This document shows, piece by piece, positions 1 to 12,700 of a stretch of 64,000 nucleotides of DNA. The notes beneath the pieces were generated by a model. It had not been told where the DNA came from and did no database searches. It worked only from the letters and a program-made list of their open reading frames with translations. The stretch lies in assembly GCA_027886175.1 (NCBI GenBank), contig JAJNNQ010000075.1:32952501-33016500 (forward strand). Direction: 5' to 3'. Made by a program: the position numbers and the translations under genes. This DNA is from Phylloscopus collybita (Eukaryota > Chordata > Aves > Passeriformes > Phylloscopidae). Numbering within the stretch: position 1 is the first letter of the stretch; each line of letters begins with the position of its first letter.

Positions 1-536
1 TGGTCTGAGATATCTGGGTGAGCCTTGAAGCTCTGAAGGCTCTAGGTTCTAAATGAAAGAAGTTGCCAAAAGATGTTTGCAGAGCACAAACTGATACTCA
101 ATCCTTCTAATTTGTGTGTTTAGTGTTAACACGTTGTTACTCAGGTCCCCATTCTCACTTAGCACTTGGAAAGTAAAGCACTGACACACATCAGCAAACG
201 TGATTCATTTCCTGAGGAAGGAAGTTAAGGCCATCCACACACCCTCAGCACCTGTTGCAGACTACATGTGGGAACACTTACTCCGAGCAGCATTTCGGAA
301 ATGATAAAAGGGTCTTCCTCCTGTAAGGTGTATCACAGTCTCCAGTCCCTTGACTAAGCAGCATAAGGCATCGTTCTGCAGCCTTGCACATCTGGATGGG
401 CAGCTGTAGTGGTACAGCGTGCTTTGAGTGGAGCTACTGCATTGGTATTGCTGAAAATGCAGCTCCTCAGGCAGCAGTAGTGTTCAAGCTGCCCTGACCA
501 TGTGCTGGTACCTGAGTGTGTTTGGCTTCTGTGCAG
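1..536 (+). other. NCOA2: NCOA2 intron (partial, upstream of first visible exon)
   Basis: Non-coding sequence that precedes the first recognisable exon and ends in a TTCTGTGCAG acceptor at 527-536. No exon, repeat or structured RNA was recognised in it. Confidence 0.8.
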
Positions 537-752
537 GAATGATTGGTGGCAATGCCCCTCGGCCTGCCATGGCATCTGGAGACTGGGGCAGCCAGGCTCC
601 CGCGGTGAGGGTGAGCTGCGCGCCCACGGCTGGCGCCATGAACCGGCCGGTGCAGGCAGGCATGATCCGCAACCCCACGGCCAGCATCCCCTTGAGACCC
701 ACCAACCAGCCCGGCCCAAGGCAGATGCTTCCATCTCAGGTCATGAATATGG
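537..752 (+). CDS. NCOA2: NCOA2 exon a (first in window)
   Basis: The exon begins after the CAG acceptor at 534-536 and ends before GTAAGT at 753. The first two bases complete a glycine codon and the last base opens one. The product starts [20 protein letters not shown] and includes [20 protein letters not shown], closely matching the proline/serine-rich linker upstream of AD1 in human NCOA2. No enzymatic domain is expected here. Confidence 0.95.
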
Positions 753-3700
753 GTAAGTTGCATGTGGAGCTGTTCCTTTTTGGCACACACTGGATTGTTA
801 AAGATGAAGCAGGGAAAAAAAAAAAAAAAAAAAAAGTGAAAAATCCTCACTTCATTTATAGATTTGATAAGAGCCGTGTTTCCCAGTGAAATTTTCTTGT
901 GGACGTGGGAAAGAAGGTGCCTAAAACGTTAAATTTTAACACGTGTATGGAGACAATTCCTGCTACTCTGTAGCTCCAGGGTTGTGTGGCCAAAGAAAGA
1001 GGATATGAAGTCACCTTGGTTCACTAAAGACTGTGGAGTTTATTTAGAGGAGATACTGTGGAATGATAATTGTTCCTGGTCACTTTTAAAGCAAGTGCAT
1101 TATAATACTGACTCTACGTACAGTCTTTTTCTTATGCTTGTCTTACTAATTTTTGCATCTACAATGTTGTATCTGCTATTTTATCATTTTCAACCACTTT
1201 CAGAATACTCATGTTTTCTCAAAATTTAAAAGCAAATTTTAACAAAAGAATAATGATGCTTTTAAGTGTAATGTTGCTGAAGTCTTAATGCTTTTGTTTG
1301 CTTTTACCTTAACATGGGTAACTCAGTTGGAAGAATTAACATGAAAGTAGCTTCTCTTCAGAAAATTTATATGTTTATTTTTTTCTTGATTAGGGCCATC
1401 TGAATTGGAAATGAACATAGGAGGACCTCAGTATAGCCAACAGCAGGCACCTCCAAATCAGACTGCACCATGGCCAGACAGCATCTTGCCTATAGAACAG
1501 GCAACTTTTGGTAATCAGAACAGGTGAGTCTTGGTGTCACATCAGGACACAGAGAGATTTTGCAAGCATGTAATTCATACACCTCATGGAAACAAAGTTC
1601 TACATAAAACATTCACCAAATGTGCATCAGTTTAATTTTTGTATTATTTCATGCTCATGAAATCTGTGTGTGTGTTCCAGTAATATTTATAAATGCTCTC
1701 TTTGCCATGTAATGTGTTGAACGAATTGAAAGTTCTGTATCACAGTGGATGCTGCCAGCACTTGAGGTATAGTTGCACCATTTTCCACCTCTGGAGCATT
1801 AACATGGGCATGATTCTGTCTGATTTTGCTGTTCTTATTGTTAACAATTACAGTTAACACTAAATGTGGAAGGGTGCCAGTAATACTACCCATTCTGTCC
1901 CTTCCTGCAGCGGGGTAGCATTTTCAGTGATGTAGGACATGGTTAATTATGTTTTGTTTGGGTTTTTTTAATTGACCTAAATTCTGTAAAAGAGGAGGAA
2001 GGAAAGATGAAGTGAAAGGAAGGCTGCCTCCTCCCTGAAGTTAGCTCCTCCTCAGGTAATCAGAACTGCAGTTTGGTCACAACTCATTAACTCACATGTA
2101 ATGTATTAATAACTTCATTCATCATCAAGACTTTTAAATGATGGCACAACTCTCATAAGCAGCTTACACTTCTTAAGAAAAAGCCATGTCTTCTCCAAAA
2201 GATTTGCGGCTTGCTTTAGAGAGACTGTATATATGGAATGTCTAAGGAGTGCAAAGTGGACAAACAAGTGCAAAATGTTGAAATATTTTCAATTGTATAA
2301 GTCGTAGATTTGAGATCACTGAAAAGAAAATGAAGTGGATACATTTGGAAAAAAAAGTATGTTTGAAAAAAAATGTTAATCTTCTGACTACATTCTCTTA
2401 GTTTTCATTAGGATGTCTGAAAATATTATCCATAAATATATGTGGCATTTTCTTTGTTATATTCCATGCTTTTCGAGATGTTTCCTAGTGTTTCCCTCAG
2501 TTAGTATATCCATATGCAAAATGCACTGTTTGTATAGCTGAATTATTCACTTTAAAAATTACACTGTAAAAGAAAATACAGGGTCATGTCTGGTCAGTAA
2601 ACCAGGCAATTACTTCTTCCATTTTTTTTTTTTTTACCTTTGCATTTCTCATAATTTCCTTCTAGCTGAAGATGGTGGAAAAAATTCCCGTTGCATTGCA
2701 TCTGAAAGTAACAATATTTTGATGATTTATACCCCAACCAAAGATGATTAATTGGTTGATGCTGCCATTTCTTGCTTTATTAATCCCCAAGATGGGTATT
2801 TTCATAATCTGCTTATTGCTGTGTATTAAATGAGTAAAAATAATTCTTAAATTAAAAATTAAAATTGTCATGGGGTATATAAAAGAGAAATTGTAAGTAA
2901 TTGTCATTTTTAATATACAGAATTTGGCAGTTTTCTATCATGTGTGTTCATGCTCATTTGCAATTTCAAGGAGGTTTTTTTTGCTAGCCTCATCAATTGT
3001 TTTTTCATATAATGGATCCCTTCTTATAAGTTATCTTTAGAGTTTGTAAGCAATTTGAATCAAAGGATTTTTTTTTTGCTCTTCCCTTTTGCTGATTTAT
3101 AATGTCATCTATGAGAAGTTAAAGAAATTTCTCTATATATGAGTTTGATTTGCAATGTTTTAAAGGTGTGTCATGTATCCTTCTCTTTTTTTTTGCTGTC
3201 TTGGATCCAGTTATAAAGAATATTATTTTTATTAGTTTTTCTGCTTGCCATCCTTTGAGTTCATTCAGTGTGTAGCCTGACGATGCAGCTCTCCTGCTTA
3301 GCTTTGACATAGAGATTAGACTTCCATGGCAACCATATATCTCATTATGGAAATTAAATACACAAACATGTTTCTTTGTTTTTTTTTCTAAACAGACATG
3401 TAAAAAGGGTTCACATACAGTCCTTTTCCTCCCTCCATGGGTGACAGCTTTTGTTGTCTCTGAGTAATTATCTGGGATGGGATTCTTCCATGATGTGCAT
3501 ATTGTAGCTGCCTTTGCCTGCAGAATGCTCTGCTCTTTATATTTTCTACTGCAATTTTGTGGTAGCGTGTGTGAAGCAGGGCAGGTGTGTGAACTGCAGA
3601 ACAAAAACCTGTCATTTGGCTGCAGATAAGGTGTTACTTCAGATTTAGCTTGTTTCTCAGGAAGTTTTGTCCTTTGGGTTTATAATAAACCTTTATTCTG

Positions 3701-6700
3701 CCTTTGTAACTGCGAGTGTGCTTCGCATACAAATTCAGGGGTGAGGTAAGCAGGATTTATAGAGCCATCACATGCTGCCTGACAGTATCCAAGTTCTTGC
3801 TGATATTCTTCCAAGGCATATAACCAAGTGCATAAACTGGTACCCAAGTGTGCATTTGTGGTGAGCTGATGCAGTGTTTTGCTGCAAACAAAAAGGGGAA
3901 TGTCCTTTTCTCCCTGCTCTCTCATGCTTCTGCTCAGCTCTTCCAGATGTTCAGTTTGTGCGAGCTCAGACAATCCGTGGACCCATCTGTGACCTCTTTG
4001 ACTTGTTTTGCCTGATAAAAAACCAGCTAAGGGGTGGGTCTATGGAAATGAGTACTACTCGTGATAGTGTACTTGACCTGACAGGAGACATTCAAAGTTA
4101 CAACTAGTTTTAAAAAAAATAGTTATTTAGCCTTCTGTCTTCAGTGACTGCATTCTATATCGACTTCTCTGTTCCTCTGTTGACCCTGTAGTATGCAGGC
4201 AGCACTCGGACTAGCTTTGGTGGGCTTTCTTGCTTGTCAGATATACCGTGCTTGTAGGGTCTTGGCAGGCATTAATCACACTGTTTAGTTCCCTCTTTGG
4301 GTAGTGTAACTTCCATCTAGATAAACTTTCTGAACAAAACTGGCAGTGATTAAAATAATTTCTGTCTCCACTTGTTAGTTCCATTTGAGTACTAATCCTC
4401 TGATATTTGTTCATGTTTTCCAGCAGCTGTTTGCCAACCCTGCGTTTGTGTTTTCACAGGCAACCGTTTGGCAGCTCACCAGATGATCTCTTGTGTAATC
4501 ATCCTTCATCAGAGTCACCAAGTGATGAGGGTGCTCTCCTGGATCAGCTTTACATGGCATTAAGGAATTTTGATGGTTTAGAAGAAATTGACAGGGCTCT
4601 AGGAATACCAGAACTAGTGAGCCAGGTATACCAGACATGGTATTTTGCATGTATTAGATATTGTTTTTATAAGATATGTTGTCAAGGTGGAGTTGAAAAA
4701 GGGGATTATAAAATGCTTCGTGCAAGCTAGGGTGGTGGAAATCCATCTAATGGCTCAGCGTCACCTGAAAACCTTCCCTCAGCCCCTGGTTTAGTCTTCC
4801 TTCCTCTCCCCTGCCACCCTCACCTAGATCTCCTTCTTCTGACCTGCTTTATGCAACTAATCTGACCAAAACAAAAATATGGTGGTCAGAGGAACAACTG
4901 TAGGGGGGACAAAGGTAAGATCATGGCCAGCAACAGAGTATAGGAAAGAGAAAAACAAGCATGAAGACCTAGGAGAAGAGGAGCAGTATCAAGAGCTTAG
5001 TGTGATGGGGGCAACAAGCTTTTGGATTAGCAAACCTGAGATGTGTAAATTCATCCATGGTTTTTCCTTAGTTGATTAACGTGTGTGAAGGGATGATTTT
5101 TATCTGAGGCACTTGATTTCATTCCAAGCACTTAAACTGTAATTTTTTTTCTAAATTATGAGCATGCTTGCTCTGCTTCATTCTATGCTTTTCCATCCAT
5201 TCTTCCCCACAGTTACTTTTGTTGACTTCCATGTGGTTCTTGCCTGTTTCAGTCTTATATGGTGCAAAAAATGTGGTAAAAATAAAACTTTTTCAGAAAA
5301 AGTTAGTTCCCGACATTTCTGGCATCAGAATTTTATTTCCAAAAAAAAATTTTCAGTATATGTCTGTATAATGACATAATATTCTCAGAGGAGCCTGCAA
5401 TACCCATTTCATTCCCCAGCAGTCATCAGCAGCCTGAGCATAACTTCTGAACTAGCTCTGCATTTTAGATATGAAATAGGACCAATGAAATTCTGCTTTG
5501 AACATGAGAAAGCTATCTCCAAGCCCATTTGGTACAACACAGAGGTCGGTGAGGTGTAGAGCTGGAGATACAATTTATTGGTGAACTTCAATTTTGCGGT
5601 ATGAAACTTTCATGCAATATTATATAGGTTTTGGAATGCCACCACCAAAAATTATGAATAATGGTTTATTTCAAACTAAGCAGTAAATATGTTTCTATTT
5701 AATTAATAATTCAGTGGAAGCAGTTAAAGGATCTTGCAGATAAGAGGACTGCTTCATTTTAAAATATGTTTTTTAAAATAGCCTTCGAACATTTTACAGC
5801 AACTTAAAGACTTTCTTTCATGAGGGCACTGAAATTCAGATTAACTTCATTTTCAAGGTCAGTGTGGAATAAGCTATAAAATTATTCTGGTTAGAGCAAA
5901 TATTAGGGGAGTATCTAGAATAGAATTTAGAATTGTGTTAGTTTATTTATGCTAATGGATAATCAGTTAGTGCAAAAGTGGCCTGAAAGAATTAGGCACT
6001 CTGTTCACATTAGCCTAGTTACTACTTCTGTAGTAGTTTCAGGCATCTTTATTTGAAGTCATTATTTTGTTTAAAGATACAGATAAAAATCTACTTATTC
6101 ATTTGTTATACCTTTGAATTTATCTCAGATTCAGTGGCAAAAATACGCTGGCATCACTTCATTTACAGACTCTGATCGAGCCTTTGTTGTTTCAGGTTTT
6201 TATTCATTAGAAGAGTAATACAAGGTCTGTGTAAAGAACACAAGAAAGATTGTGGGGTTTGGTTTAAAAAAAAAACCCAACAAAACAAAGGAAAAGAGAG
6301 AGGAATAATTTGTCTCCGTGATTATATTTTGATACTCAAATATACAGTTCTGCTTACTTTTAAGTTTTATATTGAGGTAAAGAAAGCTAACGTAATTTTC
6401 TGTTTCAAAACAGTCACATCCTAGAAGGTTGTTTTCTCAGCCTTGCCTGTATTAGTCCCGTATAATCCTCTGGAAAGCCGTGTCCCACCAACTGTTCCTA
6501 TTGTCCGTGTGTTTCTGCAGAGCCAAGCTGTCGACCCCGAGACCTTCCCGAGCCAGGAGTCCAGCATGCTGATGGAGCAGAAGGCTCCGGTGTTCTCGCA
6601 GCAGTACGCGGCGCAGGCGCAGATGGCGCAGGGCAGCTACGCGCCCATGCAGGACCCGAGCTTCCACGCCATGGGGCAGCGCCCGGGATACACGGCCCTG

Positions 6701-9700
6701 CGCATGCAGCCCCGGCCCGGCCTGCGGCCCGCCGGCATCGTGCAGAACCAGCCCAACCAGCTGCGGCTCCAGCTGCAGCACCGGCTCCAGGCGCAGCAGG
6801 TACGGCCCCGTCCGTGCCCAGCTCTCCTGGGCGGCATGTGCAGTCAGCTTGCTCCAAACAGACTGGGTCTTCTAAGCTAAAATTCGACAGGAGACGCAAT
6901 GGGTTTTGACAAGATAGTGCCTTGCACGTTCTGTTTTCTGATCTTCTTTTTCGGCATCTTCACATTATTCTTTGTGTAATATGATTCAAGAACGTGACCA
7001 GTATTTAAGCCTAGATCTCACTAAGCCTTTGAGCAAGGTGCTTTTTATTATATATGTCTTTTTCTATTTGTTGTATCTTGACTCTTCTGCCAATCTAACT
7101 GCTTTTATTGCTGCCTGTTACCTACATCCTACATACTTTTTATTTTTCCCCTTGATCTGTTTCTGAGAATTAAGTTCTTGTTTCTTGTTTCCTTTTTAAA
7201 TGCATAGGTTTGTAGTACTACCAGTGAGATATCAATGCTTTTTGTATTTAAGAAGGAAAGAACACTTCTGCCTTCAATCATCAGGATAAACTCCAATTTG
7301 GAGTAAACCTCAATAGTCCAGTCCCAAAGTGAAAAAAGTACAGGAACTGTAAAGGGAGCATGTTTGGTATAAACATCGTAGTGCCTGTGTTGTTATTTTT
7401 ATCCTGTATTATTCTTTAAGAAACAGCATTTTGTGAATGGTAGTAGGATTTGAGGAGGAAAATTAGTCACTTGGGTGTCTAGGACTAGATCTACAGACCA
7501 GCTGATCAGGGAAGTAGATCTCTGTGACTCTATGTAACACTTCTTTTTTTTCCCTTTCCTTCTAAAAACTTTTGGGTTTTGGTGTTGGGGTGGTTTGGTT
7601 TGTTTTTTTTTCTTTAGAATCGGCAGCCACTGATAAATCAGATCAGCAGCGTCTCCAATATGAATCTGTCTTTGAGAACTGGAGTGCCAACACAGGTGAG
7701 AAAAAACAATACCTTTTAAAAAAGAAAGTCACTTCCTTTTTTGCTTTCTTGCCCCAATATAATAAAATAGTAATGCTATATGGCAAGTACAGTTTCAATA
7801 CAAATATTGCAATCTCTGTAATAGGGAGTATTTTGCTGTTTTATTTCTGAGAGTCATACCCATTTTTACATGGGTTGGATGATTGTTTAATAAAGATTTG
7901 ATATAACTGCATTTTTAACCATGCTTCTCATTTCCTAAAGATGTGTGTTTTTAATGAGCTGCTCCATTTGCAAATACAAATCACTGCAAATACAAATCAC
8001 TGCAGCCTTAAACACTGGCAATATTTCCGTTACTGACTTTTGCGCTGTTGGAAGTCTTTCCCAGCAGAAATATTAGCAAGATTATTCTCTCCTGCTTTAT
8101 ATTTTTGTTAGTTGTGTGATGGAGGGGGGGGAAAAATCTGGAATCTTTGAGATTGCTCTGGTGGAGATGCCTCTGCTGGTTGGGTTGCCTTGGAAGGGTT
8201 GTTGATGGGCGGCGGTGGTTTTCCCCCAGGGCCCCATCAACGCGCAGATGCTGGCGCAGAGGCAGCGGGAGATCCTGAGCCAGCACCTGCGGCAGCGGCA
8301 GATGCAGCAGCAGCAGCAGCAGGTGCAGCAGCGGACGCTGATGATGCGAGGGCAAGGCTTGAGCATGACCCCCAGCATGGTGGCCACCGGCGGCATCCCA
8401 GCAACCATGAGCAACCCGCGCATCCCGCAGGCGAATGCACAGCAGTTTCCATTTCCTCCGAACTATGGTACTGGTTCCGCTCCTCCCCTCCCTGTCAGTC
8501 CTTACTCCCCCATGCTCCCCCAAATGATGGGTCCGAGCCCCTGGTCCACAGGCTCTTGCCTGGCTCCCTGGGAACAGTGGAAAATGTGGCAGTTAGGACG
8601 CCTTGGAGTTTCCACTTTCCTAGCTCTAGTACCAGTTATTTTTCAGCTCTGCTCTTTCTTTAAGCAGCAGCAGAAGTTTGTTTATATACAGATACATGCA
8701 GAGAAGTATGTGTACACACACACAAACACATATATGTGTATTTATTTGCTTGATGGAACTCTGAATTTTGAGTGAACTAAACAAAACCTCTACAGTTTAA
8801 GTAATAAAAATCAGTTTTAGATAAGGCATTCCATTTCCTACCCCTAAGCCAATGTGTAATATGATAATTAATACAGTTTCTTTTCTTTGTTTTGCAAAGC
8901 CACGAACCACTTTGTTCTGGGCAGTTATCTCCATACAGTTATGCAGTTTCTTTATTTACAGCTATTGTATAAGTTATGTTGTAATTATATTAAATAATAT
9001 GTTACATGAAAGTTCTGCTGATATAACGAATTGTGTCTGTCCAACTCTAAATTTGGTATCTACTCTTACCAGATGATAAAAGTAGGACTGTGTAAAGACG
9101 CATCTGCAGGTATGAGCTCTTGGTTTGTTTTAACTCTGGATGTTCAGTGGGTAAATTTCTCATTTTCTTTTTCAGGTATTAGTCAGCAGCCCGATCCAGG
9201 CTTCACAGGGGCCACCACTCCTCAGAGTCCACTGATGTCACCAAGGCTGGCTCACACTCAAAGCCCCATGATTCAGCAGACTCAGGCTAATCCTGCCTAT
9301 CAGTCCTCTACGGAGATGAATGGGTGGGCACAAGGGAATATGGGTGGTAACAGGTAAATCCAGGAGAAAACCAAAACGAACACACGGAGTAATGGGGTCA
9401 TTTACGGTCTATGCTTATTTATGGGCTCATTTTATGTAACGTTTTTTGTGTTAAAACTCATTTTATGTTGACGTGTTTGTTGTTAACTATCTATCCTAAA
9501 AGACATTTCTTTTCAATTTGGCTTGACGAATTGGTTTAAATTCTGTCTTCATACAAGGCAAAGTGAGTGCATAGCTAAAAGACCTGCATCCACTCAATGC
9601 ATTGCTCTGTCTGTTAAAACTGATCAAACACTGTGTGCCCTTAAGAAGCACCTGTGCTGCACAGTGAACCCCAGCCCCAACGTTTGTGTGGATGCATTTC

Positions 9701-12700
9701 TTCTGCATATGATTTTCATCCCACACTGCTTTCCACATGGCTGGATCAGCTAAGCCAGAGCCTATGCATTCCCTACTGCTCTGGAATTGCAGTAACTGGA
9801 TTATCACCTCCCACTTTAAATGCTGGAGTGTAACCAGGTTCAGCCCATTAGTGCTTGCACATGCTGAGGGTCAGCATATAGCTGTCACTCCCTGACAGCA
9901 TTGTAGCAATACCTCATGCATGCAGTCACCTTTTCAGCTGAGGCCTCTGCCCCAGTGGGTGTAGCTCTAATAATCAGTCTGTCCAAATCAAATGGGTTGG
10001 ATGGTGAACACTACCAGTAGGCAGCAACGAGCTTCCAGATGGCAGTGATCTGGGCTTTTCCTTGGTAGATGGGAGGAGCTACCAGGTACAGGCTGTATCA
10101 GTTGGCACTGGGGTGCACACAGCTGTCTCTAGCACAGTGCTTTTGTCATCCTGAAGTTCTCAGGCTTACTGTCCTAGCACAGCAACAAATCTTTTTCCTG
10201 CTAGTTGATAAAGATTTAGTAAACCCAAAACACCAGTATTTTATTGATGAGGCTAACGCAAGTAAATTTCCCCCTAAAGCAGCTGATTTGCCCTCATCCT
10301 TGTCCATGCCTCATCCTCAGAGTCTTCCTGAAGCATCTGCAGGAGGCATACCTGCCTCTGTCATGGCTTCTGCCAAAAATGGCAGCAGGGGCAGCTCCAT
10401 AAGTCCAATGGTTGGCTTTGCTAAACTGCAGCTCTACAGCAGAGACATGTCAAATGTGCTTACACAAGCCACTGAGTATTCACAATGATCTGTAGTGTAC
10501 TGTTTCAGCCATCCAGATAACAACTTAAAAATGGGGTGAGGTGGCCTGAAAAGACATGAAATTGGAAGGAGGAGAATGGTGGGATTTTCTGGGCTTGGTC
10601 CTGTGCCCAGAATGCTGTTGCACTCCACCAGGTCTCAGAGTGCACAGCAATAGCCTAGTGGAGTACCCAAGTGCAAGGTTGAGTGTTAACCCTGAAAGAT
10701 TTCCTCAGCTGTGGGAGCAGTGCTTCGTGGGGAGGGAGATTCAGCCACTGATACTGAGACACAGCAGCCCTTCCAGTATTTCAGTCTAATGCACATCCTC
10801 TAAACAGACACTTTGTCAGTAATAATTTCTTCACTGGCTGTTGAGTTATGCTCAAAGACTGATGTGTAACCAGTGAAGTGCATTTTAGGAAATGTAAAGA
10901 ACTCTATCATATGACTTTCAACATAATGGGAAGGAATATACTGTCCAGAAAGCACTTGCACTGAATAAAACCTAAGATGAAGTTTTTCACAGTTACTCCT
11001 TCTTAAGTTGTTCAGAAATGCCCTTAAAAATACATAGAGGGTAATTGTCTTAGACTTTATGTTGTTTCTTACGGTGAGTTTCAAAACCTCATGCTAAGAC
11101 CTAGTAAATAATTTTCTGCACAATTGCATGTCTGTATTTGTGAGCGTGCTTGCCATAACTTTATGTGCAAATCTGGTATTCATATATGCAAATAGCCTAT
11201 TTTGCAAAAAAAGAAAGTTTATTACCCCATCTGCAATTTCAGCTGTACAGTCCTGTGCTGTGCTAACACTGGAAGTTAAAGTTGTTTTCCTCTCCCTCCA
11301 AACATAACTTTGAAATACATATAAAGCTCCTTTAGGCAGCTAATTGGCTGTTCTTGCACGTGCATAACAGATTTGTACTCTACCATAGTTTCACACACAA
11401 AGGCATGCATTTTTGTACACAGACATGGGACCTTAAATTTTGAAAGTCGATTCCTTAGACATTAATGCAGCTGAAGACTAGTTTTCCCTTTGAAGTTGGA
11501 ATAAATTATGGTACATAGAAATTCTAGCTTAAGATATATTTTAAGGAAGTTTTTAGTGGCTTCAGCATTCTAAGTCTGACGCATTGCTTTTTCCATTCCT
11601 TGCTGTAGCATGTTTTCACAACAGTCCCCACCGCATTTTGGGCAGCAAGCAAGCACCAGCATGTACAACAATAACATGAACATCAGTGTATCCATGGCAA
11701 CCAACACAAGTGGTATGAACAACATGAACCAGATGACAGGGCAGATCAGCATGACCTCAGCGACCTCTGTGCCTACATCAGGGTTGTCCTCCATGGGTCC
11801 TGAGCAGGTGAGAATCTAAGGATGTGAGATGACAGCTAGAGGACTTGCTTTTACTTCCAGTAGTTTTTCAGGTCCACTGCATTATGTTTCTCTTACTAGT
11901 TGTCATGAGAAATGATGATGTCAAAAGGGCTTTGATTTTAGTTCTGCACTCAAATAGCCAAGGTGACCAGTGAGGTAGAGAGCACTGTAGCTAGTTCCTG
12001 GACTTTCATGGGAAGCACGTGCTGCTGGTAGCTCCTGCTCTCAGTCGGTAAGTGTCTGTGGTGCAGTTGCAGTTGCTGATTTTCCCAGCAGTGGAGGCTA
12101 GAACTGGATGGCAGGCAGCTGCTTCCTAAAGAGAAGAGTGAAAGCAGCCAGCATGGGCAGGGTTTGGAAGATGCTTCAACTGCCACAGTGTTTGTAGTCC
12201 CAGAAAACAAATACTCAATCAGCTTTCAGAACTATCCATGTGGGAATTGACAAGCACTAAATGCACATTTTTTGTAATGTGGTTCATATCAAATAGGTTA
12301 CTGAACCAATAGGTAAGTAACCTGTTCTTTTCTGCTGAGAGGATGTTTACACACTCTTGGGATATCTGAAATACACTGCTACTTGGGATATCTGAAATAA
12401 GAAAAAATAACATTTTTGTTTGTCCGCCTGCAATTAAACTCTCTTAGTACATTAGTAAGTGTTTGACAAACAAATCCTCCTAATTAACAGGCTTGTATAT
12501 TTGTTTCAAAGCTGACCTACAGCTTGTTCAAAAACACGGGCTTGAAATTATGGACTTTTCTTAGAAATAGTGGCAGGAAAGTACCTCTTGTGTCTTCAGG
12601 TAACATCTCCTGCTATGGACATCTCTTGCTATAACTTTTTTTCTGATAACATAATGTTCCAGTTTAAAGCTAATTACGTTGATGGCTTGTTAACGTGTGA

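Noticed and set aside
3119..3604. 161-codon minus-strand open frame in an NCOA2 intron
   Set aside because: No recognisable domain, low-complexity lysine/serine content, and AT-rich intron background; likely chance.
10034..10050. CTTCCAGATGGCAG as a CTCF site
   Set aside because: Two core mismatches at the start of the motif, and no GC-rich context.
10069..10488. 139-codon + strand frame in an NCOA2 intron
   Set aside because: It does not fit NCOA2 protein order, has no matching splice phases, and shows no family similarity.
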